A DNA stretch of 55,955 nt from Treponema sp. (GCA_024682655.1 JAIKYZ010000129.1:1-55955); one strand, 5' to 3'; counted from the stretch's first letter, positions 25,680 through 35,645 are shown. The notes: generated by a model from the letters alone, not told the origin. Numbers and translations: made by a program.

Positions 25680-25697
25680 TTATTTTTGGAGGACGAT

Positions 25698-26876
25698 ATG
25701 AAAAAATCGTTAATCGCAGCACTTGCATTTGCTGCATTGGTTGGAGCAGTTTTTACAGGCTGTTCTAAGAAAGAATCTGCACCAAAATTTAAAGTTGGTG
25801 TAATTTACATTGGTGATGAAAATGAAGGTTACACTGAAGCTCACATGAAAGGCATTGCCGAAATGAAAGCTACTCTTGGACTTTCAGATTCTCAGGTTAT
25901 CGAAAAGAAAGGTATTCCTGAAGATGAAAAATGTTATGATGCCGCTATCGACTTAGCTGAACAGGGTTGTAAATACATCATCGGTACTTCATTTGGTCAC
26001 GAATCTTATCTTATTCAGGTTGCTAAAGAATACCCTGATTTAGTATTTGCTCATGCAACAGGATATCAGGCTGCTTCTTCTGGATTGAAAAACATTCATA
26101 ACTTTATGCCATCAGTTTATCAGTCACGTTATGTTTCTGGTATTGTTGCAGGTTTAAAATTAAATGAAATGATTTCTTCTGGAAAAATCTCAGCTTCTAA
26201 TGCTCATATTGGTTATGTTGGTGCTTATCCATATGCTGAAGTTGTTTCTGGATATACTTCTTTCTTCCTTGGAGTTCGCTCAGTTTGTCCTTCTGCTACA
26301 ATGGAAGTTCGTTATACAAACTCTTGGGCTGATATGACTTTGGAAAAGGAAACTGCAGAAGCTCTTATCGCTAACGGTTGTGTATTAATTTCTCAGCATG
26401 CAGATACAACTGGTGCTCCATCTGCTTGTGAAGCTCACGGTGTTCCATGTGTAGGTTATAACGTAGATATGACTGCTGTTGCTCCAAACTGTGCTCTTAC
26501 ATCAGCTGCTTTAAACTGGGGTGCTTTCTATACACTTTCTGCTAAAGCTGTTATGAATGGTGAATCTTTTGATGTTGACTGGTCAAAAGGATATGATGAA
26601 AACGCTGTTTACATCACTCCTGTAAATGCTAAAGTTGCTGTAGCTGGAACTGACGAAAAAGTTGTTGCTGCAATCGAAGGTATTAAAAATGGTTCTGTAA
26701 AAGTATTTGATACATCTGCTTTCACAGTAGGTGGAAAATCAATCGAAACTTTAATTGCTGAAAACGGAGAATATGCTAAATATTCAAAATACGTTTCTAA
26801 CGGCGCATTCAATGAACAGAATGGTTTTGCCGCTCCAGCATTTGATCTTAGAATTGATGGAATCGTAGAACGCTAG
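25698..26876 (+). CDS. BMP-family substrate-binding lipoprotein of an ABC importer
   Basis: The start is ATG 25698, with GGAGGACGAT upstream; the signal MKKSLIAALAFAALVGAVFTGC ends in a lipobox (C22). The mature part is a BMP/Med/PnrA-type domain: FKVGVIYIGDENEGYTEAHMKG, IGTSFGHESYLIQVAKEYPD, HIGYVGAYPYAEVVSG and ALIANGCVLISQHADT. In Treponema this family includes PnrA (purine nucleosides) and the related Rfu riboflavin system. The following ATPase and two permeases complete the importer. A nucleoside or purine substrate is the first guess, riboflavin the second; the sequence does not decide it. A terminator after the gene should make it more abundant than the transporter. Confidence 0.92.
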   Translation: MKKSLIAALAFAALVGAVFTGCSKKESAPKFKVGVIYIGDENEGYTEAHMKGIAEMKATLGLSDSQVIEKKGIPEDEKCYDAAIDLAEQGCKYIIGTSFGHESYLIQVAKEYPDLVFAHATGYQAASSGLKNIHNFMPSVYQSRYVSGIVAGLKLNEMISSGKISASNAHIGYVGAYPYAEVVSGYTSFFLGVRSVCPSATMEVRYTNSWADMTLEKETAEALIANGCVLISQHADTTGAPSACEAHGVPCVGYNVDMTAVAPNCALTSAALNWGAFYTLSAKAVMNGESFDVDWSKGYDENAVYITPVNAKVAVAGTDEKVVAAIEGIKNGSVKVFDTSAFTVGGKSIETLIAENGEYAKYSKYVSNGAFNEQNGFAAPAFDLRIDGIVER

Positions 26877-26892
26877 TCGTAAATCGATAAAA

Positions 26893-26940
26893 AAAATCCG
26901 GTTATGGTAAAAATATCATTGCCGGATTTTATTTTTTTTA
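26893..26940 (+). terminator. Terminator between the binding protein and the ATPase gene
   Basis: AAAATCCGG (26893-26901) pairs with CCGGATTTT (26922-26930), followed by ATTTTTTT. It should stop most transcripts after the lipoprotein gene and let partial read-through reach the transporter. Confidence 0.8.
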
Positions 26941-27008
26941 GGCATGAGATATAACTTCCAGAATTTTTCTTAAAGTTATACGTCATACTTAATTGATATG
27001 GAGTTTTT

Positions 27009-28571
27009 ATGAGTGAAGAAACTGTCGCTGTAGAATTAAAAAACATTACAAAACGTTTTGGCGATGTAGTTGCTAACGATAATGTAAATCTTACGGTAAA
27101 TCGTCATGAAATTCTTTCTATTTTGGGCGAAAACGGCTCTGGAAAGACAACCCTGATGAATATGATTGCTGGTATTTATCGTCCAGATCAAGGTCAGATT
27201 TTTATTAATGGAGAAGAAGTTTCTATCCACTCTCCAAAAGATGCTTACAAGCATAAAATTGGAATGGTACACCAGCATTACAAATTGGTTAATGTGTTTA
27301 CTGCCGCCGAAAATATTATTCTGGGTCAGGATTTAGGAAATATTCTTGATATGGAAAAAATCAAGAAAGAAATTTACAAGATTTGCGATGCCTATGGATT
27401 TAAAATCAATCTGGACCAGAAAATCTATGATATGTCAGTTTCTCAAAAACAGACAGTTGAAATCATAAAGGTTTTATTCAAAGGGGTAGATATTTTAATT
27501 CTTGATGAACCAACAGCAGTTTTAACTCCACAAGAAACAAAAAGTCTTTTTGAAGTTCTTCGCAATATGAGAAATGCCGGAAAATCAATTGTAATTATTA
27601 CCCATAAATTAAATGAGGTAATGGAGATTTCCGATAGAGTTTCTGTTTTAAGAAAAGGCCAGTATATAGATACAGTTCAAACTAAAAATTCAACAATTCA
27701 GTCTTTAACAGAAATGATGGTTGGTGAAAAAATTGATCTGGATATTAAACGTTCTGAACCGGTAAATCCAAGAGATGTATTAAAAGTTCAGGGCCTTACC
27801 TGTTACAACAAAGAAGGTTTAAAAGCTCTGGACAATGTTTCTTTTACAGCCCGTTCTGGAGAATTCCTTGGAATTGCAGGAATTTCTGGTTGTGGTGTTC
27901 GTGAACTTTTTGAATGTCTTGATGGAATTTATAAATATCCAGAAGGAAAAGTTACTTTTGTAGATAAGGAAAATGAAGAAATAGATTTGAGTCATAAGAC
28001 TACCCGGGAAATAAAAAAATCAGGGGTAAAACTTGCTTTTGTCCCAGAAGATAGACTTGGAATGGGTTTAGTTGGTCTTATGGGTATGACCGATAACGTA
28101 ATGCTCAGAACCTATAAAAAAGGTAAAGATCCATTAGTAAAAAGAAGAGAGCCTAGAAGCCTTGCTGCAAGAATTCGCGAAAGACTTGAAGTAGTAACTC
28201 CAGGAATTGAATATCCTGTAAGTCGTTTGTCTGGAGGAAATGTACAAAAAGTTCTTGTAGGACGAGAAATTTCTTCAAATCCAGATGTTTTAATGGTTGC
28301 TTATCCTGTTAGAGGTTTGGATATAAATTCTTCCTATACTATTTACAATAAAATGAATGAACAGAAAATGCGTGGTGCTGCAGTAATTAGTATTATAGAA
28401 GATCTTGATGTTTTGCTTGATTTGAGTGATAGAATCCTTGTTCTTAATAAAGGAAAAGTAACTGGAATTGTTGATGCCCGAAAAACAACAAAAGAGGAAA
28501 TTGGTTATTTGATGACCGCCAGCGTTGATGGTGAGGGTAATGTAGCATATCAAGGAGCTTCAAATGTATAA
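27009..28571 (+). CDS. ABC importer ATPase with two nucleotide-binding domains
   Basis: A tandem ATPase of the sugar/nucleoside (CUT2-like) class. The first domain has Walker A GENGSGKT (40-47), LDEP Walker B and the H-loop ITHKLNEV. The second has GIAGISGCGVREL in place of a canonical Walker A, lacking the Lys, and the signature LSGGNVQKVLVGREI. A degenerate second site is usual in this family. In the second domain MVAYPVRGLDINSS and IISIIEDLD replace more typical Walker B and H-loop residues, so only the first site is likely to hydrolyse ATP efficiently. GGAGTTTTT precedes the ATG. It overlaps the next gene by 8 bp, a translation-coupled arrangement. Confidence 0.94.
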   Translation: MSEETVAVELKNITKRFGDVVANDNVNLTVNRHEILSILGENGSGKTTLMNMIAGIYRPDQGQIFINGEEVSIHSPKDAYKHKIGMVHQHYKLVNVFTAAENIILGQDLGNILDMEKIKKEIYKICDAYGFKINLDQKIYDMSVSQKQTVEIIKVLFKGVDILILDEPTAVLTPQETKSLFEVLRNMRNAGKSIVIITHKLNEVMEISDRVSVLRKGQYIDTVQTKNSTIQSLTEMMVGEKIDLDIKRSEPVNPRDVLKVQGLTCYNKEGLKALDNVSFTARSGEFLGIAGISGCGVRELFECLDGIYKYPEGKVTFVDKENEEIDLSHKTTREIKKSGVKLAFVPEDRLGMGLVGLMGMTDNVMLRTYKKGKDPLVKRREPRSLAARIRERLEVVTPGIEYPVSRLSGGNVQKVLVGREISSNPDVLMVAYPVRGLDINSSYTIYNKMNEQKMRGAAVISIIEDLDVLLDLSDRILVLNKGKVTGIVDARKTTKEEIGYLMTASVDGEGNVAYQGASNV

Positions 28572-29649
28572 TATTCGTCTTAGTAAAAAAGATAATCTTC
28601 CATTTTATAAATCTTTACTTATACGTCTTGGGGCTGTTCTGGCGGCTTTAATTGTATGTTCAATTGTTATTATTTCTGTAACAGATTTAAATCCACTGGA
28701 AATATTTGGTGGAATTTTAAATGGCGCTTTTGGAACTAAACGTCGTTTTTGGGTTACAATCCGCGATACTTTAGTTCTTCTTTTAGTTGCAATTGGACTT
28801 GTACCGGCTTTTAAAATGCGTTTCTGGAATATTGGAGCCGAAGGTCAGATTTTAATGGGCGGACTTGCTTCTGCGGCCCTTATGATTTACGGAGAAAATA
28901 TTCCAAATGGACTGTTGATTCCTTTAATTATGATTTGCTCATGTATTGCTGGTATTTTGTGGGGAATCCTTCCTGCTATTTTTAAGGCAAAGTATAATAC
29001 AAACGAAACTCTCTTTACCCTTATGATGAATTATATAGCCATGCAGTTAATTTCCTTTTGTGTAGTTTTCTGGGAAAATCCTGTTGGTTCAAATTCTGTT
29101 GGAATTATTAATCCTTCTACAAACGCCGGCTGGTTCCCAAGTCTTTTTGGACAACGCTACGGTCTAAATCTTTTGATTGTAATTATTGTTACCCTTTTGA
29201 TGACTTTTTACCTGCGTTATACAAAACACGGCTATGAACTTTCGGTAGTTGGTGAATCTTGGGATACTGCAAGATATGCGGGAATTAATGTTCAAAAAGT
29301 AATTATAAGAACTATGGCACTTTCCGGTGCTATTTGTGGACTTGCCGGTTGTCTTGTAGTTAGCGGTGCAAGTCATACAATTTCTACAAGTCTTTCTGGA
29401 GGTAGAGGTTTTACTGCCATTATAGTTGCCTGGATGAGTAATTTTAAAACCCTGGCCATGGTAGCAATTTCTTTCTTCCTTTGTCTTATGGATAACGGTG
29501 CAATTCAGATTGCCAGCCAGTTTGGATTAAACGAAAACGTATCAGATATTTTAATTGGAATTATTATTTTCTTCTTGATTGGAAGTGAATTCTTTACACG
29601 TTACAGAGTTGTTTTTGAAAAATCAGTAAAAGAAGGAGAATCAAAATGA
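28564..29649 (+). CDS. ABC importer permease (BMP-type, first subunit)
   Basis: Inner-membrane permease of the branched-chain/nucleoside type (BPD_transp_2 family), about ten hydrophobic segments. Characteristic parts are FWNIGAEGQILMGGL near the middle and YELSVVGESWDTARYAGINVQKVI, the cytoplasmic coupling loop to the ATPase. It overlaps the ATPase gene by 8 bp and the next permease by 4 bp, so these three genes form one translated unit. It pairs with the second permease to form the pore. Confidence 0.93.
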   Translation: MYNIRLSKKDNLPFYKSLLIRLGAVLAALIVCSIVIISVTDLNPLEIFGGILNGAFGTKRRFWVTIRDTLVLLLVAIGLVPAFKMRFWNIGAEGQILMGGLASAALMIYGENIPNGLLIPLIMICSCIAGILWGILPAIFKAKYNTNETLFTLMMNYIAMQLISFCVVFWENPVGSNSVGIINPSTNAGWFPSLFGQRYGLNLLIVIIVTLLMTFYLRYTKHGYELSVVGESWDTARYAGINVQKVIIRTMALSGAICGLAGCLVVSGASHTISTSLSGGRGFTAIIVAWMSNFKTLAMVAISFFLCLMDNGAIQIASQFGLNENVSDILIGIIIFFLIGSEFFTRYRVVFEKSVKEGESK

Positions 29650-30623
29650 TTATTTTAGTTTTTATTCAAAAAGCCATTTTACAGGCAATTAGTATTCTCT
29701 TTGGATCAATTGGAGAAATAGTTACTGAAAAATCTGGAAATTTAAATCTTGGTATTCCGGGTATGATGTATATGGGAGGAATTGCAGGATTAGTTGCTGC
29801 TTTTACTTATGAAAATGCAGTTGCAAATCCAGTTCCCTTTGTTGGAATGTTGATTTCTTTATTTTTTGCCCTTTTGATTTCGGCTTTGGGAGCTTTAATC
29901 TACAGTTTTCTTACAATTTCTCTTAGAGCAAATCAAAATGTAGTTGGTCTTGCCCTTACAACTTTTGGTATTGGTTTTGGAAACTTCTTTGGTGGTTCAA
30001 TTTCTAAATTAGCCGGTGGAGTAGGTCAGGTTTCTGTTGCAACTACAGCAAAGGCCTATCAGGCTGCAATTCCAGCTTTGTGTAAAATCCCGGTTGTTGG
30101 AAAATTATTATTCGGCTACGGATTTTTAACTTACGTCGCAATTATTTTAGCTTTTGTGATTTCTTATGTTTTAAGAAAAACAAGAATTGGACTTAACCTC
30201 AGGGCTATTGGCGAAAACCCTGCCGCTGCAGATGCTGCCGGATTAAATATTAATAAATACAAATACATCGCTACTATTGTCGGTGGTGCCATTGCAGGCC
30301 TTGGCGGCTTGTACTTTGTAATGGAATATTTAGGCGGAACCTGGACAAACAACGGTTTTGGTGACCGTGGATGGCTTGCTGTTGCTCTTGTAATATTCAG
30401 TCTTTGGGATTGCCGTAAAGCAATTCTGGGTTCTTTATTATTTGGAGCCCTCTACATTTTATATCTTTATATTCCAGGACTTAGCAGAGGGGCTCAGGAA
30501 CTTTTTAAGATGTCTCAGTATCTTGTAACAATTGTAGTTTTAATTGCTATTAGTAGCCGCAAGAAAATGGAAAATCAGCCACCAGAGCATTTAGGAAGAG
30601 CTTATTTCCGCGAAGACAGATAG
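29646..30623 (+). CDS. ABC importer permease (BMP-type, second subunit)
   Basis: The second permease of the importer starts in a hydrophobic segment and has the typical GEIVTEKSGNLNLGIPGMMYM motif, then LRAIGENPAAADAAGLNINKYK, the coupling loop. The length of 325 residues and roughly nine or ten membrane segments are normal. ATG overlaps the preceding stop (ATGA), a coupling signal. AAGGAG upstream supports the start. It closes the transporter operon; no strong terminator is seen after it. Confidence 0.93.
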   Translation: MIILVFIQKAILQAISILFGSIGEIVTEKSGNLNLGIPGMMYMGGIAGLVAAFTYENAVANPVPFVGMLISLFFALLISALGALIYSFLTISLRANQNVVGLALTTFGIGFGNFFGGSISKLAGGVGQVSVATTAKAYQAAIPALCKIPVVGKLLFGYGFLTYVAIILAFVISYVLRKTRIGLNLRAIGENPAAADAAGLNINKYKYIATIVGGAIAGLGGLYFVMEYLGGTWTNNGFGDRGWLAVALVIFSLWDCRKAILGSLLFGALYILYLYIPGLSRGAQELFKMSQYLVTIVVLIAISSRKKMENQPPEHLGRAYFREDR

Positions 30624-30659
30624 TTTTAATTACTGAAAATTCTTATATTCTCAATTTAT

Positions 30660-30687
30660 TTGACTGACTCTTATGATGATTTATAAT
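30660..30687 (+). promoter_or_regulatory. Promoter of the ATC hydrolase-like gene
   Basis: TTGACT (30660-30665), a 16-bp spacer and TATAAT (30682-30687) lie about 48 bp upstream of the ATG at 30735. Confidence 0.6.
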
Positions 30688-30734
30688 GTTAGTTAAACAT
30701 AACAAATTTATTTAATAAATGGAGAATAAAAAGT

Positions 30735-31379
30735 ATGATGCCCTACAAAGGAATTTATTTGAAAGTCATTACCTTTTTGGTTAAAAAACCAATGAAAGAA
30801 GAATTCGGTTCAGAACTTACAAAAAAAGTTTTGAAGGCAAGCCCAGCAATCTACAAAGATTTATTAAGCAAAGTAGAAGATATTGGCCAGGATAATCCAA
30901 TGGCTGCAAATATTTATATGTGTTTTGTCTTTTTTGCAATCTGGAGAGCAGGCCAGGGGTCTTTAACCTTAGAGGGAATGCGAAATGTTACCAGAAAAAT
31001 GATGGCTGCCAAGATGGCTCAGAAAATGATTGCTGGAAGAAATATGAACATCCCCGAAGATTATGCAAAGGGTAGGGCTAAAATGGAAAGAGCTAAAGCC
31101 TGGGCCGATGAACATCCAGAATATAAAGATAAAACCTGGGATATCAATTTTGATGATACAAAGCATAAAGACGGATATTTTTATTATTTTACTCGTTGTC
31201 CTATAAATGATTTTGCCCGTAAATATGATTTTATGGATATTCTTCCTGTTTGCTGTGAATTAGATCATCTTATTACTCAGGCAAATCATGGAGTTTTAAT
31301 TCGTGATTATACTCTTGCCCAGAATGGGGCTTTATGTGATTACTGGCTTGTTCCAGACCAAATAAAAAATCCTCAGTAA
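30735..31379 (+). CDS. L-2-amino-thiazoline-4-carboxylate hydrolase family protein
   Basis: The sequence fits the ATC hydrolase-like family (PF14196 type): FGSELTKKVLKASPAIYKDLL near the start and the C-terminal FTRCPINDFARKYDFMDILP, CCELDHLI and ANHGVLIRDYTLAQNGALCDYW. In Pseudomonas the named enzyme opens the thiazoline ring in L-cysteine synthesis. Many members of the family have unknown substrates, so the name gives the fold and not the reaction. No signal peptide; one hydrophobic stretch near residue 60 (YMCFVFFAIW) is probably internal. A second in-frame ATG (30738) follows directly. It converges with the MATE gene after 5 bp. Confidence 0.75.
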   Translation: MMPYKGIYLKVITFLVKKPMKEEFGSELTKKVLKASPAIYKDLLSKVEDIGQDNPMAANIYMCFVFFAIWRAGQGSLTLEGMRNVTRKMMAAKMAQKMIAGRNMNIPEDYAKGRAKMERAKAWADEHPEYKDKTWDINFDDTKHKDGYFYYFTRCPINDFARKYDFMDILPVCCELDHLITQANHGVLIRDYTLAQNGALCDYWLVPDQIKNPQ

Positions 31380-31384
31380 AAAAA

Positions 31385-32773
31385 TTAAGAGGAAGCAAGA
31401 CTTTTACTTTTTACAAGTAATCTGATTAGCATTACGCTTCCTCTAAAACATAATTCTATTGCCATTGCCAGCCAGATTCCAATTAAGCCCAGGGAATTTA
31501 CCAAGAAAATTGAAAGTCCTAAACGGACAATCCATAAGCTGATTAAATTCAAAATACTTGGAACTAAAGTGTCGTTTTGTCCTCGTAAGGCTCCGCTGGC
31601 TACAATTGAAGCTCCATACAAGGGTTCTGCAAATAATTCTAAGCGTAAAATCTTTACCGAAAGGTCCCTGATTTCTTCTACAGGTGTAAGTAAGTTGAAA
31701 ACATAAGGACATAAAATATACATTAAAATACCTGTAAGTCCCATAATAATCATTCCCGCAAAAACTGTTATCCAGGAAAAGGATTTTGTTAAATCTTTGC
31801 GGTTGGCGCCTACACTTTGGCCTACAAGAGTTTGAGCGGCTTCTGAAATTCCATAACCTGGCATATAACACAAGGCTTCTGCCGTAACTGCAAAAGAATT
31901 TGCCGAAAGTGCAAGGGACCCCAAAGGAGCAATTAATTTTGTGATTGCAACTAGGGCTCCAGTAAAGGCAACTTTTTCTACTGCGATTGGGCTTGCAAGT
32001 TTTATGGCCTGTCTGTTTATTACCTTTCCCGAAGTTTCTGAATCACTCAATTTTAAAGGCCTTCTACCTTTGCTAATTCCCAGATATTCTGATTTATGCA
32101 GGGTAAAATAAAGCATTAAAAGAGAAATAACTATGGCACTTGCGGCTGTTCCCAGGGCGGCCCCCATAACTCCCATTTTTAAAACTTTTATAAAAATCAC
32201 ATTAAAGGCGGCATCTAAAATACAAAGCAGGGAATTTAAAATACTAGGGATTTTCATATTTCCGCTACATTGAAGCATTCCACTCATGAGATAAATTATC
32301 TGGTAGAAAGGAGTAATCAAAGCAAAAATCAAAAAGTATATAATGGCGTCTTTTTTAATTTCTTCTTGGGCACCAAGCCAGTCTGGAAGATATTTACTTA
32401 TTAACACACTTATCAAAGTAATGACTAAAGAAAAAATCAAACAAGAGGATATGGATTTTAAAAGTATATTTTTTGCCTTATCCTGATTTCCTTCTCCAAC
32501 CGCGTGTGCTACCTGTACGGTAAAACCAATGGAAAGGGCATTTGAAAGTGAACCTAATACCCAGGTGGAAGAGGCAACTAAACCAATTGCGGCAGAAGCC
32601 TGAGCACCAAGACTTCCAACCATTGCGGCATCGATATACTGCATTAATATGGAAGAAATCTGAGCTAAAATTCCTGGGATACTTAAACTCCATACATATT
32701 CAATTTTCTGTTTTCTTGAAAGATTTGGTGTTGTTTGCAGGAGTTTTGATAAATCAAAGTTCTTTGAAAGCAT
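31385..32773 (-). CDS. MATE family efflux transporter
   Basis: A 12-segment MATE exporter of 462 residues with two homologous halves. IPGILAQISSILMQYIDAAMVGSLG in the first half and GYGISEAAQTLVGQSVGANRKD in the second are the family signatures. Such proteins export cationic drugs or metabolites using Na+ or H+; the substrate cannot be inferred. It is a single-gene unit facing the propeller-like gene. The ATG has no evident ribosome binding site. Confidence 0.92.
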   Translation of the reverse strand: MLSKNFDLSKLLQTTPNLSRKQKIEYVWSLSIPGILAQISSILMQYIDAAMVGSLGAQASAAIGLVASSTWVLGSLSNALSIGFTVQVAHAVGEGNQDKAKNILLKSISSCLIFSLVITLISVLISKYLPDWLGAQEEIKKDAIIYFLIFALITPFYQIIYLMSGMLQCSGNMKIPSILNSLLCILDAAFNVIFIKVLKMGVMGAALGTAASAIVISLLMLYFTLHKSEYLGISKGRRPLKLSDSETSGKVINRQAIKLASPIAVEKVAFTGALVAITKLIAPLGSLALSANSFAVTAEALCYMPGYGISEAAQTLVGQSVGANRKDLTKSFSWITVFAGMIIMGLTGILMYILCPYVFNLLTPVEEIRDLSVKILRLELFAEPLYGASIVASGALRGQNDTLVPSILNLISLWIVRLGLSIFLVNSLGLIGIWLAMAIELCFRGSVMLIRLLVKSKSLASS

Positions 32774-32830
32774 GAAAATCAGTCTACAATAAAGCTAATT
32801 TTTGGAAAATAGCAAGGGGAAAAATACTGA

Positions 32831-32859
32831 TTGATTTTGTTTTTCCATTAACTTAAAAT
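32831..32859 (+). promoter_or_regulatory. Promoter of the propeller-like gene, predicted leaderless
   Basis: TTGATT (32831-32836), a 17-bp spacer and TAAAAT (32854-32859) are followed by 7 nt and the ATG at 32867. No Shine-Dalgarno precedes the ATG. Confidence 0.55.
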
Positions 32860-32866
32860 TAGTATT

Positions 32867-35635
32867 ATGGAAAATAACGAAAATACAAGCATTAACGCAG
32901 AAGAAAAAAATAATTCAAATGAAATTGTAAATGAAAATTCAAAGGAAGTATCAAAGGATATTTCTAAAGATAAATCAGAAAAAAAATCAGCTAAAAGTAA
33001 AAAATCAAAGAAGCCTTTTATTGTAAGATTTTTACTGGCAATTTTATATCTTTTGCTGGCCATCATTGTAATTTTTATTGCCTGGATGACCTTTTCTGCT
33101 TTTGACAGAAAATCATCTATTTCCGGTCTTCCAAAAAACTTTTCGGTTTATGTAAGAACTGATTCTGTATGGTCTGCGGTAGAACCTTTGATTGATTTAA
33201 AAGCCGCCGATGTTGTTCTTGCCCAGCCAGCTGCTGCAAATTTCCGCGAAACTTTTTATAAACTGCGCGAAACTAATATCAGAAAAAATAAATTTGTAGA
33301 TTTAGCTTTGTCTAGAAGAGTAGATGCTGCTTTATACGAAAACAATAATTTCCTGGCCATTTTAGATATGGGCTTTTTATCGGGAATTAGTCGTCTTGCC
33401 CCATTTGCCTATAATTTTATTTCTCTGGAAAATTTAATTTATGTAAAAGCCGGCGAAAAATCACATTTTGAATATCAATTGGAAAATATGACTCTTTATA
33501 TTCAGACTCAAAAAAATCTTGTTTTGCTTTCTGATAATAAAAATCTTTTTGAAAAAGCTCTTACTTTTAATAATGACCTTGAATATTCGCCAAAAGAAAT
33601 TGACTTCCTCAAAGAAAAATTAGACCAGCCCTTTAGAATTGCGGCTAATGCAAAGAAACTTTTAGATTTGATGGGAAATGAAAATCCTTATGTAAAATTT
33701 ATAAGTAACTCTTTGGATCAGGAAGATTTAAGTTCAATTAATTTTGGAATTACAGACGAAAATATTAATCTTGCAGTTAAGATTCCTTTTGAACAGAGCC
33801 AAAGCCAGGAAAACGCACTTATGAATCTTGTAAGTAGAAATTCTGAAATTCCAGATTTACTTACAAAATTACCAGAAAGTGTTCAATATTACACAATCAT
33901 AAATGTTGGAACTTTATCTGAATTAAAAGATGCTGCCTTTACAGTTATGGATGAAGGTTCAAAAAATATTAATAAAATCTGGGACGAAGCAAATGAAGTT
34001 TCAAAAACTGTATTCAAAGACAGCCTGGACAATATTTTATTTTCTTGGACTTCGGATGAATATGCTGTTCTGGGCCTTGAAGGAAAACCAGATCCTGTCT
34101 TTGCTTTAAGAGTTGAAGACGAAAAAAAGCGCCAGTTTATTTTTGAATCAATTTTATCTTCAATTGTTTTAAAAACTGACAACAGTCTTTTACTTGACGG
34201 TATAAGATTACCAAGAATTGAATTTCCTTCTTTCTTTAGATCTGTATTAGAGGCCTTTGGTGTAAATCTTCCAAAACCTTATTATATGGTAAAAGATGGA
34301 TTTATTTATTTTTCTCAGTCTCCAGAAAATCTTGCTTCGATGAATGCGGCAATCAAAAATGGGGCAAAACTTAGTAAAAACGAAACCTGGAATTCAGTAT
34401 CAAAAGGGCAGGCTGTTGCTTCTTCTATAAGTCTTTATTACAACCTGGAAAGAAGTATTCCATTCTTTGTTAAAGGAAATTCTATTTTTAGTAAGATTCT
34501 TCAACTTTACAATATTGGAAAAATTGATGTTTCAACAAAAAATAATACAATTTCAGTTAATTTAAATTCGGTTTACTGTGAATCAACAGATACTCAAAGT
34601 CTTGAAGGATTCCCAATGGAATTGCAGGATAATACAATTCCACTTTTATATAAATCAAATGACGAAAAAACTACTGTTTTCTGGCAGGAAAAATCTGGTC
34701 TTGTAAAAGCCCTTAATACTTCAAGTCTAAAAAGCAAAGAAAGAAAAATTGACGGTTTGGCATGGATTTTGCCAGCTTCTGCTTCAACTGTAAAGAAAAC
34801 TGGCGGTCAGCTCTGGGCCCTTACAAAAGAGGGAAATGTTTTCTTGATGGATGCAGATTTAGAAAATGTAGGAATTTTCCCAATCATAACTGGAGAAAAT
34901 CCTTCTTGTCAGCCAGTGGTAAATGGGGACGATTTAATTATAGTAAGTCAGAATAATTCTTTGATTTATGTAAATTCTCAGGCAAATATTTCCAGTCAGG
35001 GATTGGATATGTTTGATCAGATTAAGGCAGCTCCTTCGGTTTATAAAGATAAAATTGCCTTCTACGAAAAAGGATTTTTAGGCGGCATTCATCTTATGAA
35101 TCAAAAAGTTTCAAGTCAGGAAGATAAGATTTTACCTGTAGATGGAATTGCTTACGGAACTCCTTATTTCTTTGAAGCAAATCATCAGACTTATCTTGCC
35201 TTTATAACTCAGGCCGGAATTTTAACAATCTGGGATTTAAAAGGACAAGTTTTAAATAATTTCCCAATGACCTTGGATGGAGTTTTCTATTTGAACGTAA
35301 AAGCGGCAAATGGACAGGTAATTGCACTTTCTCAAGACGGAACAATTTTTAAAGTTTCTCTTGAGGGCAATGTTACTAAGGTAAAGATTCCTCATTTGTC
35401 TGCAAAAAGCGGTTATCTTACAATTCTTGATTACGATAACGATAAAAATGAAGAAATCTTTATTAGCGGTGAATCAAATACAATTTATGGCTTTAATAAA
35501 GATCTTGAATTCTTAAATTCATTCCCACTTACAGGTTATGGTCTTCCGGTATTTACAGACTTGAACGGCGATAAAAAAATTGACTGTCTGGTCTTATCTA
35601 TAGACAAAAAACTTAACGCTTGGAAAATAAAATAG
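32867..35635 (+). CDS. Membrane-anchored envelope protein with C-terminal propeller-like repeats
   Basis: No named family is recognised. A highly charged cytoplasmic N-terminus (about residues 1-45, many Lys, Glu, Ser) leads into one membrane anchor (FLLAILYLLLAIIVIFIAW). About 850 residues then face the periplasm. The central part has helical and beta segments without clear similarity. The last 300 residues look like a beta-propeller: GQLWALTKEGNVFLMDADLE, ILTIWDLKGQVLNNFP and FKVSLEGNVTKV, ending with two Asp/Asn-rich FG-GAP-like loops, DYDNDKNEE and DLNGDKKID, which often bind calcium. It is followed after 10 bp by a lipoprotein gene; the two are probably partners in the envelope. Confidence 0.65.
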   Translation: MENNENTSINAEEKNNSNEIVNENSKEVSKDISKDKSEKKSAKSKKSKKPFIVRFLLAILYLLLAIIVIFIAWMTFSAFDRKSSISGLPKNFSVYVRTDSVWSAVEPLIDLKAADVVLAQPAAANFRETFYKLRETNIRKNKFVDLALSRRVDAALYENNNFLAILDMGFLSGISRLAPFAYNFISLENLIYVKAGEKSHFEYQLENMTLYIQTQKNLVLLSDNKNLFEKALTFNNDLEYSPKEIDFLKEKLDQPFRIAANAKKLLDLMGNENPYVKFISNSLDQEDLSSINFGITDENINLAVKIPFEQSQSQENALMNLVSRNSEIPDLLTKLPESVQYYTIINVGTLSELKDAAFTVMDEGSKNINKIWDEANEVSKTVFKDSLDNILFSWTSDEYAVLGLEGKPDPVFALRVEDEKKRQFIFESILSSIVLKTDNSLLLDGIRLPRIEFPSFFRSVLEAFGVNLPKPYYMVKDGFIYFSQSPENLASMNAAIKNGAKLSKNETWNSVSKGQAVASSISLYYNLERSIPFFVKGNSIFSKILQLYNIGKIDVSTKNNTISVNLNSVYCESTDTQSLEGFPMELQDNTIPLLYKSNDEKTTVFWQEKSGLVKALNTSSLKSKERKIDGLAWILPASASTVKKTGGQLWALTKEGNVFLMDADLENVGIFPIITGENPSCQPVVNGDDLIIVSQNNSLIYVNSQANISSQGLDMFDQIKAAPSVYKDKIAFYEKGFLGGIHLMNQKVSSQEDKILPVDGIAYGTPYFFEANHQTYLAFITQAGILTIWDLKGQVLNNFPMTLDGVFYLNVKAANGQVIALSQDGTIFKVSLEGNVTKVKIPHLSAKSGYLTILDYDNDKNEEIFISGESNTIYGFNKDLEFLNSFPLTGYGLPVFTDLNGDKKIDCLVLSIDKKLNAWKIK

Positions 35636-35645
35636 AGAAGGAAAT

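Noticed and set aside
25531..25697. Purine or c-di-GMP riboswitch ahead of the BMP gene
   Set aside because: None of the conserved core sequences of these classes was seen; only the terminator hairpin is supported.
31443..31871. Minus-strand ORF of 142 codons inside the MATE gene
   Set aside because: It overlaps the MATE frame entirely and shows no domain or ribosome site; a frame shadow.
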